Part shown: positions 52,905 to 61,097 of the stretch, piece by piece
How positions within the stretch are numbered: the first letter of the stretch is position 1
Layout: every line of letters starts with the position of its first letter
NCBI RefSeq assembly: GCF_001317355.1
Contig: NZ_LKET01000021.1
Span: 1 to 64,000, forward strand
DNA: 64,000 nt
Direction: 5' to 3'
Source: Oxobacter pfennigii
Lineage (GTDB): Bacteria; Bacillota; Clostridia; Clostridiales; Oxobacteraceae
The notes under the pieces: generated by a model
Database searches by the model: none
The model's input: only the letters and a program-made list of their open reading frames with translations
What the model was told of the DNA's origin: nothing
Position numbers and translations under genes: made by a program

Positions 52905-53075
52905 ATGGCAGATAAGACTTTAACTTGCAAAGATTGTGGAAAAGAATTTGTTTTCACTGAAGGCGAACAGGCTTTCTACAAAGAGAAGGGTTTCGAAAAT
53001 GAGCCTCAGAGATGTCCTGATTGCAGAAGGGCAAAGAAACAGCAATACAACAATAACAGAGGATACAGAAGGTAA
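52905..53075 (+). CDS. Small zinc-ribbon protein (PF13451-like)
   Basis: A 56-residue protein starting MADKTLTCKDCGKEFVFTEG. Cys8-x2-Cys11 and a second pair in QRCPDCRRAKKQ make a zinc ribbon, and the tail is basic and Asn-rich (QQYNNNRGYRR), suggesting nucleic-acid binding. Such proteins are common in Clostridia and of unknown role. AAAAGGAGG lies 7 nt before ATG 52905. The promoter is strong and the leader long. Confidence 0.85.
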   Translation: MADKTLTCKDCGKEFVFTEGEQAFYKEKGFENEPQRCPDCRRAKKQQYNNNRGYRR

Positions 53076-53090
53076 TTAAATTACGTAATT

Positions 53091-53125
53091 AATCCTATGG
53101 GAGCTTGCTTCCATAGGATTTTTTA
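53091..53125 (+). terminator. Terminator of the zinc-ribbon gene
   Basis: AATCCTATGG (53091-53100) and CCATAGGATT (53111-53120) form a perfect 10-bp stem, followed by a T-run. Confidence 0.85.
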
Positions 53126-53166
53126 TTGCCTATTTGAGGAGTTATTAGAGAAAAGGGGACACATAC

Positions 53167-53198
53167 GAAAGGGACATTTCTTTAGGAGTGTCTCTTTC
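53167..53198. repeat. GAAAGGGACA palindrome, possible REP-type remnant
   Basis: GAAAGGGACA (53167-53176) pairs with TGTCTCTTTC (53189-53198), one G-U; GGGGACACA lies just upstream at 53155. Such GGGACA palindromes flank small IS200-like/REP-associated elements in clostridia. The rest of 53126-53336 shows nothing else. Confidence 0.4.
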
Positions 53199-53336
53199 CT
53201 CTCCTCTTCCCCCTCAATCATACATCCAATTTGGACATTATGGTAAACCTTCCAGCAATTTTAACTATATTTTTTCAGCCAAGGCAGTTATACTTAATCA
53301 AAGGCAGTGAGAAAAATTAAAGAGAAGGTGATGAAA

Positions 53337-53993
53337 ATGAAAAGGAATTTAAGGTTACTGATTGTAGTCGTAATCATCGGTGCTTTATTTATTACTCCAA
53401 CTGCCAATGCAGCCACATTGCTTAAGGTAGGGTCAAGGGGAAGCGCAGTTTCCTCACTTCAGACCAAGCTTAATACAATTGGTTATAATTCAGGGGTTGC
53501 GGATGGAATATTCGGCAATAACACAAAGGCTGCAGTTATGGAGTTTCAAAGAAATGCGGGTCTGGTGGTTGATGGTATAGTAGGACCTGCAACGACAAGC
53601 GCTCTAAATTATGCATATCAGCGTAAAATAAAAACCGATGGAATTATATCTTATTCAAAGACACTTATAGGTGTGCCTTATGTCTGGGGTGGGACAACAC
53701 CATCAGGTTTTGACTGTTCAGGGTATACTAAATATGTATTTGCAAAATACGGAATTACACTGCCAAGAGTAAGCTCTGACCAGTACAAGCAAGGGACAAG
53801 CATTGCCTATAATAATTTAAGGCCGGGAGATTTAGTGTTCTTCAGCCTTAATAAAAACGGACAGATAAGCCATGTAGGTATATATATAGGAAACAGCCAG
53901 TTTATCAATGCGACATCAAGCAAAGGCGTCGTTATTTCAAGCTTCACATCCTACTGGAAAAATGTCTACGTAGGAGCAAAAAGAGTATATTAA
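53337..53993 (+). CDS. Secreted NlpC/P60 endopeptidase with peptidoglycan-binding domain
   Basis: Cell-wall hydrolase that cuts stem peptides. A signal peptide (RLLIVVVIIGALFITPTANA) is followed by a PG_binding_1 domain (VGSRGSAVSSLQTKLNTIGY through DGIVGPATTSAL). Then comes an NlpC/P60 domain with the catalytic Cys in GFDCSGYTKYVF, His in QISHVGIYIG and the third residue region in SQFINATSSKG. ATG 53337 is 8 nt from AGAAGG; the upstream ATGs are too close or lack a site. It is monocistronic. Confidence 0.9.
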   Translation: MKRNLRLLIVVVIIGALFITPTANAATLLKVGSRGSAVSSLQTKLNTIGYNSGVADGIFGNNTKAAVMEFQRNAGLVVDGIVGPATTSALNYAYQRKIKTDGIISYSKTLIGVPYVWGGTTPSGFDCSGYTKYVFAKYGITLPRVSSDQYKQGTSIAYNNLRPGDLVFFSLNKNGQISHVGIYIGNSQFINATSSKGVVISSFTSYWKNVYVGAKRVY

Positions 53994-54009
53994 ATATGTA
54001 TATAAAAAG

Positions 54010-54102
54010 GGCTTCTCGTTTCGAACAACGTAATATGCGCATTGTGGGAGTTCTGAACTTGCAGAACTCAAACTGCAAAGCTCGTGTTCGAAATGAGAAG
54101 CC
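54010..54102. terminator. Nested bidirectional terminator hairpin
   Basis: GGCTTCTCGTTTCGAACA (54010-54027) pairs with TGTTCGAAATGAGAAGCC (54085-54102), one G-U. The 57-nt loop contains a second hairpin, AGTTCTG/CAGAACT (54049-54068). It lies between the convergent NlpC/P60 and pfkA genes. Confidence 0.7.
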
Positions 54103-54114
54103 TATTATATACGC

Positions 54115-55212
54115 TTACATATCTCCAAAAGAAATGCCTATGCTGCGGGCTACGGCAACCAGCTTGCTGTTTGGATCCACCAGCTTGTGCCTACCCATGA
54201 CTTCTTCTAAGGATACATGGGTTATTTCATCGCCTTGAAGGGACACCATGGTACCGAATTTTCCTTGGTTAATCAGGTTGACGGCTTCCACCCCATACCT
54301 TGTAGATAAAATCCTATCGTAAGGAGAGGTGTTTCCGCCTCTTTGAACGTGGCCTAAAACCGTGGTCCTTATTTCATGCTCACTTATAAGCTTCTCCAAA
54401 TCAAGTGCCAGCTTGTGGCCTATGCCGCCTAATCTAATGGGGTCGGGGCTGTCTTCCACGATTTTTTGTACCACCACGTCACCGCCCTTTGGTTTTGCAC
54501 CTTCCGCTACAACTATGATGCTGAATTTTTTCCCCAAGCGCTGTCGCATTTCTACTTTATCCACAATCTTGTTGATATCATAGGGGATTTCAGGGATTAA
54601 TATAACATCTGCTGAGCCTGCAATGCCCGATTCCAATGCAATCCATCCGGCCCCTCTGCCCATGACTTCAAGTATCATTATCCTGTGATGAGATTCGGCT
54701 GTGGTATGCAGTCTGTCCAGAGCTTCTGTGGCCACACCTAATGCCGAGTTAAAGCCAAAGGTCTGTTCAGTGCCCATTAGATCTTTATCAATAGTTTTAG
54801 GTACACCTACCACATATACTCCTTTTCTGGCAAACTCCAGTGCGCTTGCTAAAGTACCATCACCGCCTATTACTATCAAGGCATCCACATTTTCTTTTTT
54901 AAGGTTCTCAACTGCGATGTCCGAAACATCCTTCTTAACGGTTTTGCCATTTTCTATTATGGGAAAGTTAAAGAGGTTGTCTTTGTTGGAGGAGAAAAGT
55001 ATGGTGCCTCCCCTGTGGAGTATGCCCGATACCGTCTCCAAGGCAAGGGATATGTAATCATTTTCATATAAGCCTCTGTATCCGAAGGTGTAGCCAATTA
55101 CCTCATAACCATACTGCAATATGGCTGTCCTTGTAGCGGCACGGATAACGGCATTCAAGCCCTGACAGTCTCCGCCCCCTGTCAGCAAAGCGATTTTCTT
55201 AATTTTAACCAT
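54115..55212 (-). CDS. pfkA: 6-phosphofructokinase
   Basis: Phosphorylates fructose-6-phosphate, the committed step of glycolysis. The N-terminus KKIALLTGGGDCQGLNAVIR is the nucleotide loop, GGDGTLASA the second loop (Gly, as in ATP users; PPi users have Asp), and PKTIDKDLMGTEQTFGF the catalytic loop. At 365 residues it belongs to the longer group III/mixed-substrate class, so use of PPi cannot be fully excluded. The catalytic loop's TIDKD, where TIDND is usual, is noteworthy. GGGGA precedes the ATG. Confidence 0.88.
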   Translation of the reverse strand: MVKIKKIALLTGGGDCQGLNAVIRAATRTAILQYGYEVIGYTFGYRGLYENDYISLALETVSGILHRGGTILFSSNKDNLFNFPIIENGKTVKKDVSDIAVENLKKENVDALIVIGGDGTLASALEFARKGVYVVGVPKTIDKDLMGTEQTFGFNSALGVATEALDRLHTTAESHHRIMILEVMGRGAGWIALESGIAGSADVILIPEIPYDINKIVDKVEMRQRLGKKFSIIVVAEGAKPKGGDVVVQKIVEDSPDPIRLGGIGHKLALDLEKLISEHEIRTTVLGHVQRGGNTSPYDRILSTRYGVEAVNLINQGKFGTMVSLQGDEITHVSLEEVMGRHKLVDPNSKLVAVARSIGISFGDM

Positions 55213-55277
55213 CGTTATATTCCCCTATCTTTTTACAATTTTTATGTCAATACAGTATAGTATGCTCTTTTTATAAT

Positions 55278-55316
55278 AAAAAGGGCATCTAAATATATCA
55301 TTTAAGCGCCCTTTTT
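55278..55316. terminator. Terminator of the 55.3-kb hypothetical gene
   Basis: AAAAAGGGC (55278-55286) and GCCCTTTTT (55308-55316) with partial pairing inside; overlaps the gene's stop on the minus strand. Confidence 0.7.
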
Positions 55317-55739
55317 ATTGATTATTCCCTGTGCGAATTCCTTTTCAATATAGAAAGTTTCTTCAGGATTTTCATAGCTCTGGGGTTCCTTTACAGATAT
55401 CAGAAATTTATCCCTGCTTATATTTTCGCCACATATATAGAAGCTGCCCAAATGCCCAAAGTCCACATAATCCCCGGCTTCAATAATACTGAAATCGAAA
55501 CCTGCATTCTGCATGGCACTTTCCGCTGCCTCTTCTGCTGAACGAAATTCATGAATACTTCCCTTGTCAAATAAAAAAACATAGTAGTTTTCAGGTTGTA
55601 CATAATGGCCCTTTATTATAGCCGCTTCAAGATAGTAAGATGTCAAAAGCAAATCTTCGCCCAACAATATTTTTACGTTTTTAAAAGGATCTGATTGTCC
55701 TCGGTTTTTTAATTCATCAATAATTTGCTGTTTGTTCAT
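55302..55739 (-). CDS. Hypothetical protein, unrecognised
   Basis: A 145-residue soluble protein starting MNKQQIIDELKNRGQSDPFK. It has two halves with alternating strands: LLTSYYLEAAIIKGHYVQPE and YYVFLFDKGSIHEFRSAEEA. No motif or membrane segment is seen. ATG 55739 with GAGGG upstream is chosen over ATG 55781. It has its own terminator and lies upstream of pfkA on the same strand but probably in a separate transcript. Confidence 0.6.
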   Translation of the reverse strand: MNKQQIIDELKNRGQSDPFKNVKILLGEDLLLTSYYLEAAIIKGHYVQPENYYVFLFDKGSIHEFRSAEEAAESAMQNAGFDFSIIEAGDYVDFGHLGSFYICGENISRDKFLISVKEPQSYENPEETFYIEKEFAQGIINKKGA

Positions 55740-55872
55740 AAAGACCCTCATTTTCTTTTCTTTTATGCAGGGCAAAGTCACAGCTTTGCAAACATTATGT
55801 TTATAAAATAAGAAAATAGTACCATTATTTATATATTATAGTAAAAAAATTGACAGAATGCTACAAAATATT

Positions 55873-57243
55873 TTAGTATGTTGAGTTAAACGGTGTGACT
55901 ATATTGGTATATTTATCGTAAGCATCTCGCATTAGAGGTTCAACCCTTGGGTCAACAGGAGGATAAGACTTTTTGAATTCATCAAAGGAGCCCAGATATT
56001 TGGTTTTAAATTCCGGATAGAGGTGAGAGTATTTAACGATGGAATCTTCTTTTTTAGCAGTGGTAACAAGCTCTCCTGCATTGCCATACTCGGAGTTATC
56101 AAGTATATATTCCATTGTGGCAACATAGTTTTCTGGATTTATATCATTTATTGTGAGGGTGCTCTTGTCAAACTTCCACATGAAGTTTCCGCCGGGAGCC
56201 AATATGTCTATAAGCTCTTTTGCCTTATCGATGCACTGCTGTTTGGTTCCGTTTTTCATAAGTGTGATGGGATAGAAACCGCTCAAGACCATTTTCTTGC
56301 CCAACCTGTCCTTGAATTTCTGAGGGTCACCGTATTCCATCTGAAGCCTTGTTCCCTGAGGAAGCTCTTCAAGATAATCGATGTAACGGGTCCAGTCATG
56401 CTCGGCGAATATGGTCATTGCCTGGCCACGTTCTGCACATATATGGCAGATCTTTAAGAAGGTAGGCCAGTAAAATTTTTCAAAGTCCTTTTTATTTAAA
56501 AAGGTAGCCATATGAGTCATGATGAGGTTGCTTCCAAGTATTGATGTGGCAGGGTTTTTAGCTCTCCATATAAGATAAGGCATCATTGCTTCCAATGCTT
56601 CTAAGACCTTTTCGGGGTAGCGTTTAATATCCAGCGGTACTTTGGTAAAGCCACGGCAAAAATCCGCCAGAAAATCAAAAGGTACGGGCTGTGTCATTAC
56701 GGTACCGGGTGGAGTGGTAAAGAAGCCGTATTTTTCTACCAGCATGTCATTAACTTCAGCAAATACCTTTTGTTGATTCATTACAGCCAGCATGTATTTG
56801 GCGAAGGTTACACTTCTTGTTATCGGGTCGGTGTCAAAGCCGGGATTTAGTCTTGGAAGGATCTTTTCTACCATGAATTCAAAGGGGTGCTTAATAAATT
56901 CATCGTATTCATCGGCTTCAAAGCCTGAGGTCTCGGGGTGCTGAATCATACCGCTTTTACTCATCACGTTTACCTTTGACTGCTGAAACATCATGGCTAT
57001 GGGATTTCTGGCAAAGGCAGCTGAAAAGGTATCACCGCGTAAAAGCTCCATGCCCTTTTCCAGTATTTCTTTTAAGTCTTCCGGGTTATAGGAATACTGA
57101 GTGGTCATTAAATCCTTGCCGGAGTATTGAATGAGGCACTCTAAGCCTAAACCGTCCTGAACGGGGAATCTTTCGGGAATTACGCCCGAATAGGTATCGG
57201 TATAAATTTTGGTACGAAACTCTTTTAATTCTTTGGCGTTCAT
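55873..57243 (-). CDS. Uroporphyrinogen decarboxylase/methyltransferase-fold (UroD/MtaA superfamily) protein
   Basis: A 456-residue protein of the UroD-like TIM-barrel family, longer than true HemE (about 350). Visible parts are FDTDPITRSVTFAKYMLAVM, TPPGTVMTQPVPFDFLADFC, TIFAEHDWTRYIDYLEELPQ and LAPGGNFMWKFDKSTLTIND. The zinc-binding HxC(G) of MtaA-type methyltransferases is not found; EHDW stands where it would be expected. It is therefore not simply hemE or mtaA. It follows a GPH transporter gene by 40 nt on the same strand, suggesting a pathway for an imported substrate. Confidence 0.7.
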   Translation of the reverse strand: MNAKELKEFRTKIYTDTYSGVIPERFPVQDGLGLECLIQYSGKDLMTTQYSYNPEDLKEILEKGMELLRGDTFSAAFARNPIAMMFQQSKVNVMSKSGMIQHPETSGFEADEYDEFIKHPFEFMVEKILPRLNPGFDTDPITRSVTFAKYMLAVMNQQKVFAEVNDMLVEKYGFFTTPPGTVMTQPVPFDFLADFCRGFTKVPLDIKRYPEKVLEALEAMMPYLIWRAKNPATSILGSNLIMTHMATFLNKKDFEKFYWPTFLKICHICAERGQAMTIFAEHDWTRYIDYLEELPQGTRLQMEYGDPQKFKDRLGKKMVLSGFYPITLMKNGTKQQCIDKAKELIDILAPGGNFMWKFDKSTLTINDINPENYVATMEYILDNSEYGNAGELVTTAKKEDSIVKYSHLYPEFKTKYLGSFDEFKKSYPPVDPRVEPLMRDAYDKYTNIVTPFNSTY

Positions 57244-57283
57244 AAATGAACCTCCTTTTTACCTTAAAAATTATTTTGGTTTG

Positions 57284-58681
57284 TTAATCTACTGCTCCTT
57301 GCTTTCTGGCATTTATTTCTTCTGTCATTTCCTTCACTTTTGCTTCTGTCAGATGGAAGCCTAAAAGAAGTACGGCACCTGTAAATAATAAGCCTATTGC
57401 AGGCAACAGTGCCAGAACATTTATAAGTCCTGCCTTTAATGCCGGAGTGGGAGTCATTTTAGCCACAAATCCTATAGATGCTAACGCAACTGACATAACA
57501 ATTCCGCGGGTCAAGCTTCCGATTTTCAAAGGCAGGTTCATAAGCCCCATAATAAAACCTGCTGTATTCTGCCCTGTCTTCCACTCACCATAGACAATTG
57601 TGTCGCTGTATAGGGCAACCAAGGTCGAGGTTAAGACACCTATGAAGAATTGTCCGAAGAAGAAAGCTAATATAAACATATATGTCTGTAAGCCTAAAAG
57701 CTTTGCAACTACAAGAAAAGCGCCGGCTGCAAATGCGGATATGATGGTAGTTGTGCGGGTATTGAATTTTTTATTCAATGTTGGAGTTGCCAGGGAGCCT
57801 AAAACTGCAGATATGGATGTTACCAGCATGAAGAAGGGCATGAGAGCCATGTTTTCTGCCACATAGGTGAAATAATATGCGACGGATGCGGATACGACAA
57901 AGGTAGCCATATATCTTCCGTAGTCAGCGATCATCAAGAATATCAACGGCGGGTTCTGGAATAAATTCCTCAGTATGTCGCCTATTGATGCTTTTTCCTT
58001 TTTCTTTACAGCGGTTTTGGTTGTTTCTGCAGGTACATCCTTGGAAGGGAGCTCTTCATATCCTTCTGTCATTCTGAAATGAATGAAGTATCCTCCCCAC
58101 ATACACATTGCCATAAGTGTCTGAAGAATGGTGTAACCCAAGACAGGACTTCCCGTAACAGATCCGAAGAATATAGCCAGAGGGGTACCGATGTAAGAGA
58201 AGAATACTCTTGATAGATTTGTCCAAAATCCTCTCCTGGATGATAAAAGTACCTTTTCCTGGGGGGTGCTTGCCAGCAAAGGGATGAGCGCAACGTTAGC
58301 CACCCAGGGGGTATTAAAGAGGGGCCTGGCGACAATTGCAGATACAATCATAATTATGGCAGCAACATTATCCGGACCTATTTTGGAATATTGCAAGGCC
58401 ATAAGTACAACTACAATAGGCGGGGTAACAATGAGCCAGGATCGCAGTTTACCCCATTTCATTGGTTTTACAGCATCTATGATTGCGCCGTAAACAGGAG
58501 AGAAAATGGCATCGAAAGTGCTGGGTATGGTGACAATAAGGGCCACCATTGCAAGATTAAAACCTGCAATATCAGTTAAAAAGTAAGTTTGTAAATACAT
58601 ACCTACACTGACCATCAGGGAAAAACCCAAATCTCCCACACCATAAAAGGTCTTTAAGGCATTACTTAAGGGTTTTTTCAT
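57284..58681 (-). CDS. MFS/GPH-family cation symporter
   Basis: A 465-residue, 12-segment transporter. The start KTFYGVGDLGFSLMVSVGMY and the loop GAIIDAVKPMKWGKLRSWLI are typical of the glycoside-pentoside-hexuronide:cation symporter family. A charged central loop (SKDVPAETTKTAVKKKEKAS) divides two six-helix halves, and the C-terminus is cytoplasmic and charged. The substrate is unknown. The UroD-fold gene downstream is likely co-transcribed and may act on the imported compound. Confidence 0.82.
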   Translation of the reverse strand: MKKPLSNALKTFYGVGDLGFSLMVSVGMYLQTYFLTDIAGFNLAMVALIVTIPSTFDAIFSPVYGAIIDAVKPMKWGKLRSWLIVTPPIVVVLMALQYSKIGPDNVAAIIMIVSAIVARPLFNTPWVANVALIPLLASTPQEKVLLSSRRGFWTNLSRVFFSYIGTPLAIFFGSVTGSPVLGYTILQTLMAMCMWGGYFIHFRMTEGYEELPSKDVPAETTKTAVKKKEKASIGDILRNLFQNPPLIFLMIADYGRYMATFVVSASVAYYFTYVAENMALMPFFMLVTSISAVLGSLATPTLNKKFNTRTTTIISAFAAGAFLVVAKLLGLQTYMFILAFFFGQFFIGVLTSTLVALYSDTIVYGEWKTGQNTAGFIMGLMNLPLKIGSLTRGIVMSVALASIGFVAKMTPTPALKAGLINVLALLPAIGLLFTGAVLLLGFHLTEAKVKEMTEEINARKQGAVD

Positions 58682-58907
58682 AAATTCACCTCCAATTTGA
58701 TACTAATATATATGTATACATAATTCCTGATATTCATTGGAGACAGGGTGAGCATAAGGGAAAATTAACGAGAGTACATGATTTACTGACAAGATAAACG
58801 AATTTTACGGGAATAATATATTTACCCGGTGGCTTTTATACAAAAATGAGTATATTATATATGTATAATAGGTATTACTGATGAGATTTTGTTGAGGAGT
58901 TGATACG

Positions 58908-59837
58908 ATGGATCTTAATAGCTGGCTTAATAGTGAGGTTCCCAATATTTCAAAGGTTATTGAACAAACCAACAAGGATTATTTTTTTAAGGATAAGACC
59001 ATAGGATTTGCCGGGAAACAAAGCGTTACAAAGGTTATATATCACTTAAGATGTGCGCTTTTCCCCGGAGTTTATGAAAAGCATCCCATTGATGAGACCA
59101 GGGCTGATATATATATAGGAAACAATATCCGCACTGCGGCTGTGGAATTAAGCGGCTTGATAGAAAAAGCCCTTATGAATAATTGCAATGTTAAGGATTC
59201 TAAAGAAGACAACTGCTCTATCTGCAGAAGCCAGGCTGACGAGATTACGGTAAAACTCATGAGCAAGCTTCCTGAGATAAGAAATATTTTAAATACAGAC
59301 ATTCATGCAGCATATGACGGAGACCCAGCGGCTCACTCTACTGAGGAGATACTTTTAAGCTATCCTTCAATAGAAGCCATCAGCATATACAGGATAGCCC
59401 ATGTCCTTTATGATTTGAGCGTTCCTTTAGTCCCCAGGATTATGAGTGAATATGCTCATCAATTAACAGGTATAGATATTCATCCGGGAGCAAGAATAGG
59501 GGAGTATTTTTTCATAGACCATGGTACGGGGGTAGTTGTAGGTGAGACCTGTACAATAGGAAATTATGTAAAGATATATCAGGGCGTAACGCTGGGTGCA
59601 AAGAGCTTCCCTTTAGATGAAGACGGAAACCCCATAAAGGGTATAAAAAGGCATCCGGATATTGAGGACAATGTGGTTATATATGCCGGTGCCACCATAT
59701 TAGGCGGGGATACGGTTATAGGTCATGATTCTACCATCGGCGGAAACGTTTGGCTTACTCATTCTGTGCCTCCTTATTCAACGGTGTATAACAACCAGCC
59801 CTCCCTTTTGATAAAACAAGAGCAAAATAATATATAG
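58908..59837 (+). CDS. Serine O-acetyltransferase (EpsC/SrpH type)
   Basis: Makes O-acetylserine for cysteine synthesis. The long N-terminal helical region (about 165 residues) is the EpsC type, followed by the left-handed beta-helix of hexapeptide repeats: [40 protein letters not shown] and [20 protein letters not shown]. The catalytic His is in DIHPGA or DHGTG. It ends 5 nt before an MGMT gene. No O-acetylserine sulfhydrylase is adjacent. Confidence 0.9.
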   Translation: MDLNSWLNSEVPNISKVIEQTNKDYFFKDKTIGFAGKQSVTKVIYHLRCALFPGVYEKHPIDETRADIYIGNNIRTAAVELSGLIEKALMNNCNVKDSKEDNCSICRSQADEITVKLMSKLPEIRNILNTDIHAAYDGDPAAHSTEEILLSYPSIEAISIYRIAHVLYDLSVPLVPRIMSEYAHQLTGIDIHPGARIGEYFFIDHGTGVVVGETCTIGNYVKIYQGVTLGAKSFPLDEDGNPIKGIKRHPDIEDNVVIYAGATILGGDTVIGHDSTIGGNVWLTHSVPPYSTVYNNQPSLLIKQEQNNI

Positions 59838-59842
59838 TTTGT

Positions 59843-60169
59843 ATGGATAATTTTTTTCATAGAGTTTATAAAATTGTAGCAAAAATTCCCAAGGGAAAGG
59901 TCGCAACTTATGGGCAAATAGCGTCAATACTTGGGCATCCTAAGGGAGCCAGGACTGTCGGGTGGGCTATGCAAAGCGCTCCATCACATTTGAATTTGCC
60001 TTGCCACCGTGTGGTAAACAGGCTGGGTGAGATGGCGCCGGAGCATATATTTGGTGATAAGAGGTATCAGCAAGCCCTCCTTGAGATAGAGGGAGTTACT
60101 TTTAAGGAAGACGGATGCATTGACATGAAGAAGCATCAGTGGATAATGGATGATGAGGAATTTCTTTAA
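59843..60169 (+). CDS. Methylated-DNA cysteine methyltransferase, short form
   Basis: A 108-residue protein equal to the C-terminal DNA-binding domain of MGMT. It has the helix-turn-helix region KVATYGQIASILGHPKGART and the active-site PCHRVV (Cys54). Because the Cys is kept, it may remove alkyl groups suicidally; alkyltransferase-like proteins without the Cys only flag damage. The N-terminal domain of the usual 160-residue Ogt is absent. It is 5 nt after the serine acetyltransferase gene, with only a weak ribosome site, so translational coupling is likely. Confidence 0.85.
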   Translation: MDNFFHRVYKIVAKIPKGKVATYGQIASILGHPKGARTVGWAMQSAPSHLNLPCHRVVNRLGEMAPEHIFGDKRYQQALLEIEGVTFKEDGCIDMKKHQWIMDDEEFL

Positions 60170-60222
60170 GGTGCCTTATCATATAAAACTATAATTAACC
60201 GAAACCCTAATGCAGGCATACA

Positions 60223-60693
60223 ATGTATTATAATTCTTTTGAAGGAGAGTTTAATACATTGTATTATCGTTTTGCCGGTTTTGAAACTGAAGATAAAGAT
60301 GATTATGCAGCATCTGCATGTGCATATTGCCAGTATGGCTACAGGATATTGCCACCGTTTCCCTTTGGAGGATTGTTTCCCGGAGGCGTCAATTTCCCAA
60401 ATTTTCCTGGTGGTACAGGAGGGCCTGGTTCTTTTGGGCCGCCCCAGGGACCTCCGCCGTCAAAGGAGCCCGCAAAATCAAAAGATAGCCCCGGTCTCCT
60501 TGCAGTTTCTCCGGGAACATTAAGGCCTTGCCTTTTCAGGCATGTATACATCTGGCAGGATAACAGGAGGTCATACTGGGCATGGCTTGTTTACGTTGAT
60601 AACAGATCTGCAGCCGGCTTTAGATGGAACGGAAGACGATGGGTATATTTTGGAATAGACTTAAAAGACATTGATAGTTTCGAATGCTATTAA
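60223..60693 (+). CDS. Hypothetical protein with Gly/Pro-rich segment
   Basis: Up to 156 residues. A Cys-containing start (ASACAYCQYGY) is followed by a Gly/Pro/Phe-rich stretch (about residues 44-80) and then a domain ending RRSYWAWLVYVDNRSAAGFR and WVYFGIDLKDIDSFECY. No family is recognised. ATG 60223 has no ribosome site, while TTG 60259 follows AAGGAG by 11 nt, so the protein may start at the later codon. The start region contains a 10-bp inverted repeat, CAATGTATTA/TAATACATTG. It ends in a 27-bp hairpin. Confidence 0.55.
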   Translation: MYYNSFEGEFNTLYYRFAGFETEDKDDYAASACAYCQYGYRILPPFPFGGLFPGGVNFPNFPGGTGGPGSFGPPQGPPPSKEPAKSKDSPGLLAVSPGTLRPCLFRHVYIWQDNRRSYWAWLVYVDNRSAAGFRWNGRRWVYFGIDLKDIDSFECY

Positions 60694-60750
60694 AAATAAG
60701 CAGATGGGGCTGAAAAAGTCAGGCTTTTTCAGCCCCATCTGCTTATTTTT
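60692..60750. terminator. Perfect 27-bp hairpin terminator
   Basis: Arms 60692-60718 and 60724-60750 are exact reverse complements (AAAAATAAGCAGATGGGG onward), with a 5-nt loop TCAGG. It begins within the stop codon of the preceding gene. The arms have A-runs and T-runs at the outer ends, so it can stop transcription both ways. Confidence 0.8.
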
Positions 60751-60819
60751 GTTAAACACCTAATAATATCATAAGAAATTTGATATTATAGATATGAGGT
60801 TATTAATTAATGAAGGAAT

Positions 60820-61029
60820 ATGGGTGATGAAATGGATGAAAGAAGAAAAAAAATACTAAGAGAGACGGTAATCTATAATATCATAACTGGTTTATGTATA
60901 ATATTAATATCGGTTAAAATGGTAATGCCTAAGTATCCAACTATTGGCTGGATGCTTAATATAGGAGGCATTATATTTGCAATATATGCTTTGGTAAGAT
61001 ACTTTACAAAAATGCAGCAATCCAGTTAG
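60820..61029 (+). CDS. Small membrane protein, unrecognised
   Basis: Up to 69 residues: a charged start (MDERRKKILRETV) and two membrane helices, YNIITGLCIILISVKMVM and WMLNIGGIIFAIYALVRYF, with a short polar tail. No family recognised. ATG 60820 or 60832 may be the start; neither ribosome site is ideal. Confidence 0.5.
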   Translation: MGDEMDERRKKILRETVIYNIITGLCIILISVKMVMPKYPTIGWMLNIGGIIFAIYALVRYFTKMQQSS

Positions 61030-61059
61030 ATCTTGAATAAGCCAGCGTAAAAATAAACA

Positions 61060-61080
61060 AAGCGGGAAAAATTCCCGCTT
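61060..61080. terminator. Bidirectional terminator
   Basis: AAGCGGGAA (61060-61068) and TTCCCGCTT (61072-61080), perfect 9-bp stem with a 3-nt loop, between the small membrane gene and aroA. Confidence 0.75.
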
Positions 61081-61097
61081 GTTAACTTTATAATATA

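Noticed and set aside
55873-57243. Assignment as hemE (uroporphyrinogen III decarboxylase)
   Set aside because: The protein is about 100 residues too long, lacks the HemE N-terminal signature, lies with a transporter, and no other haem genes are near.
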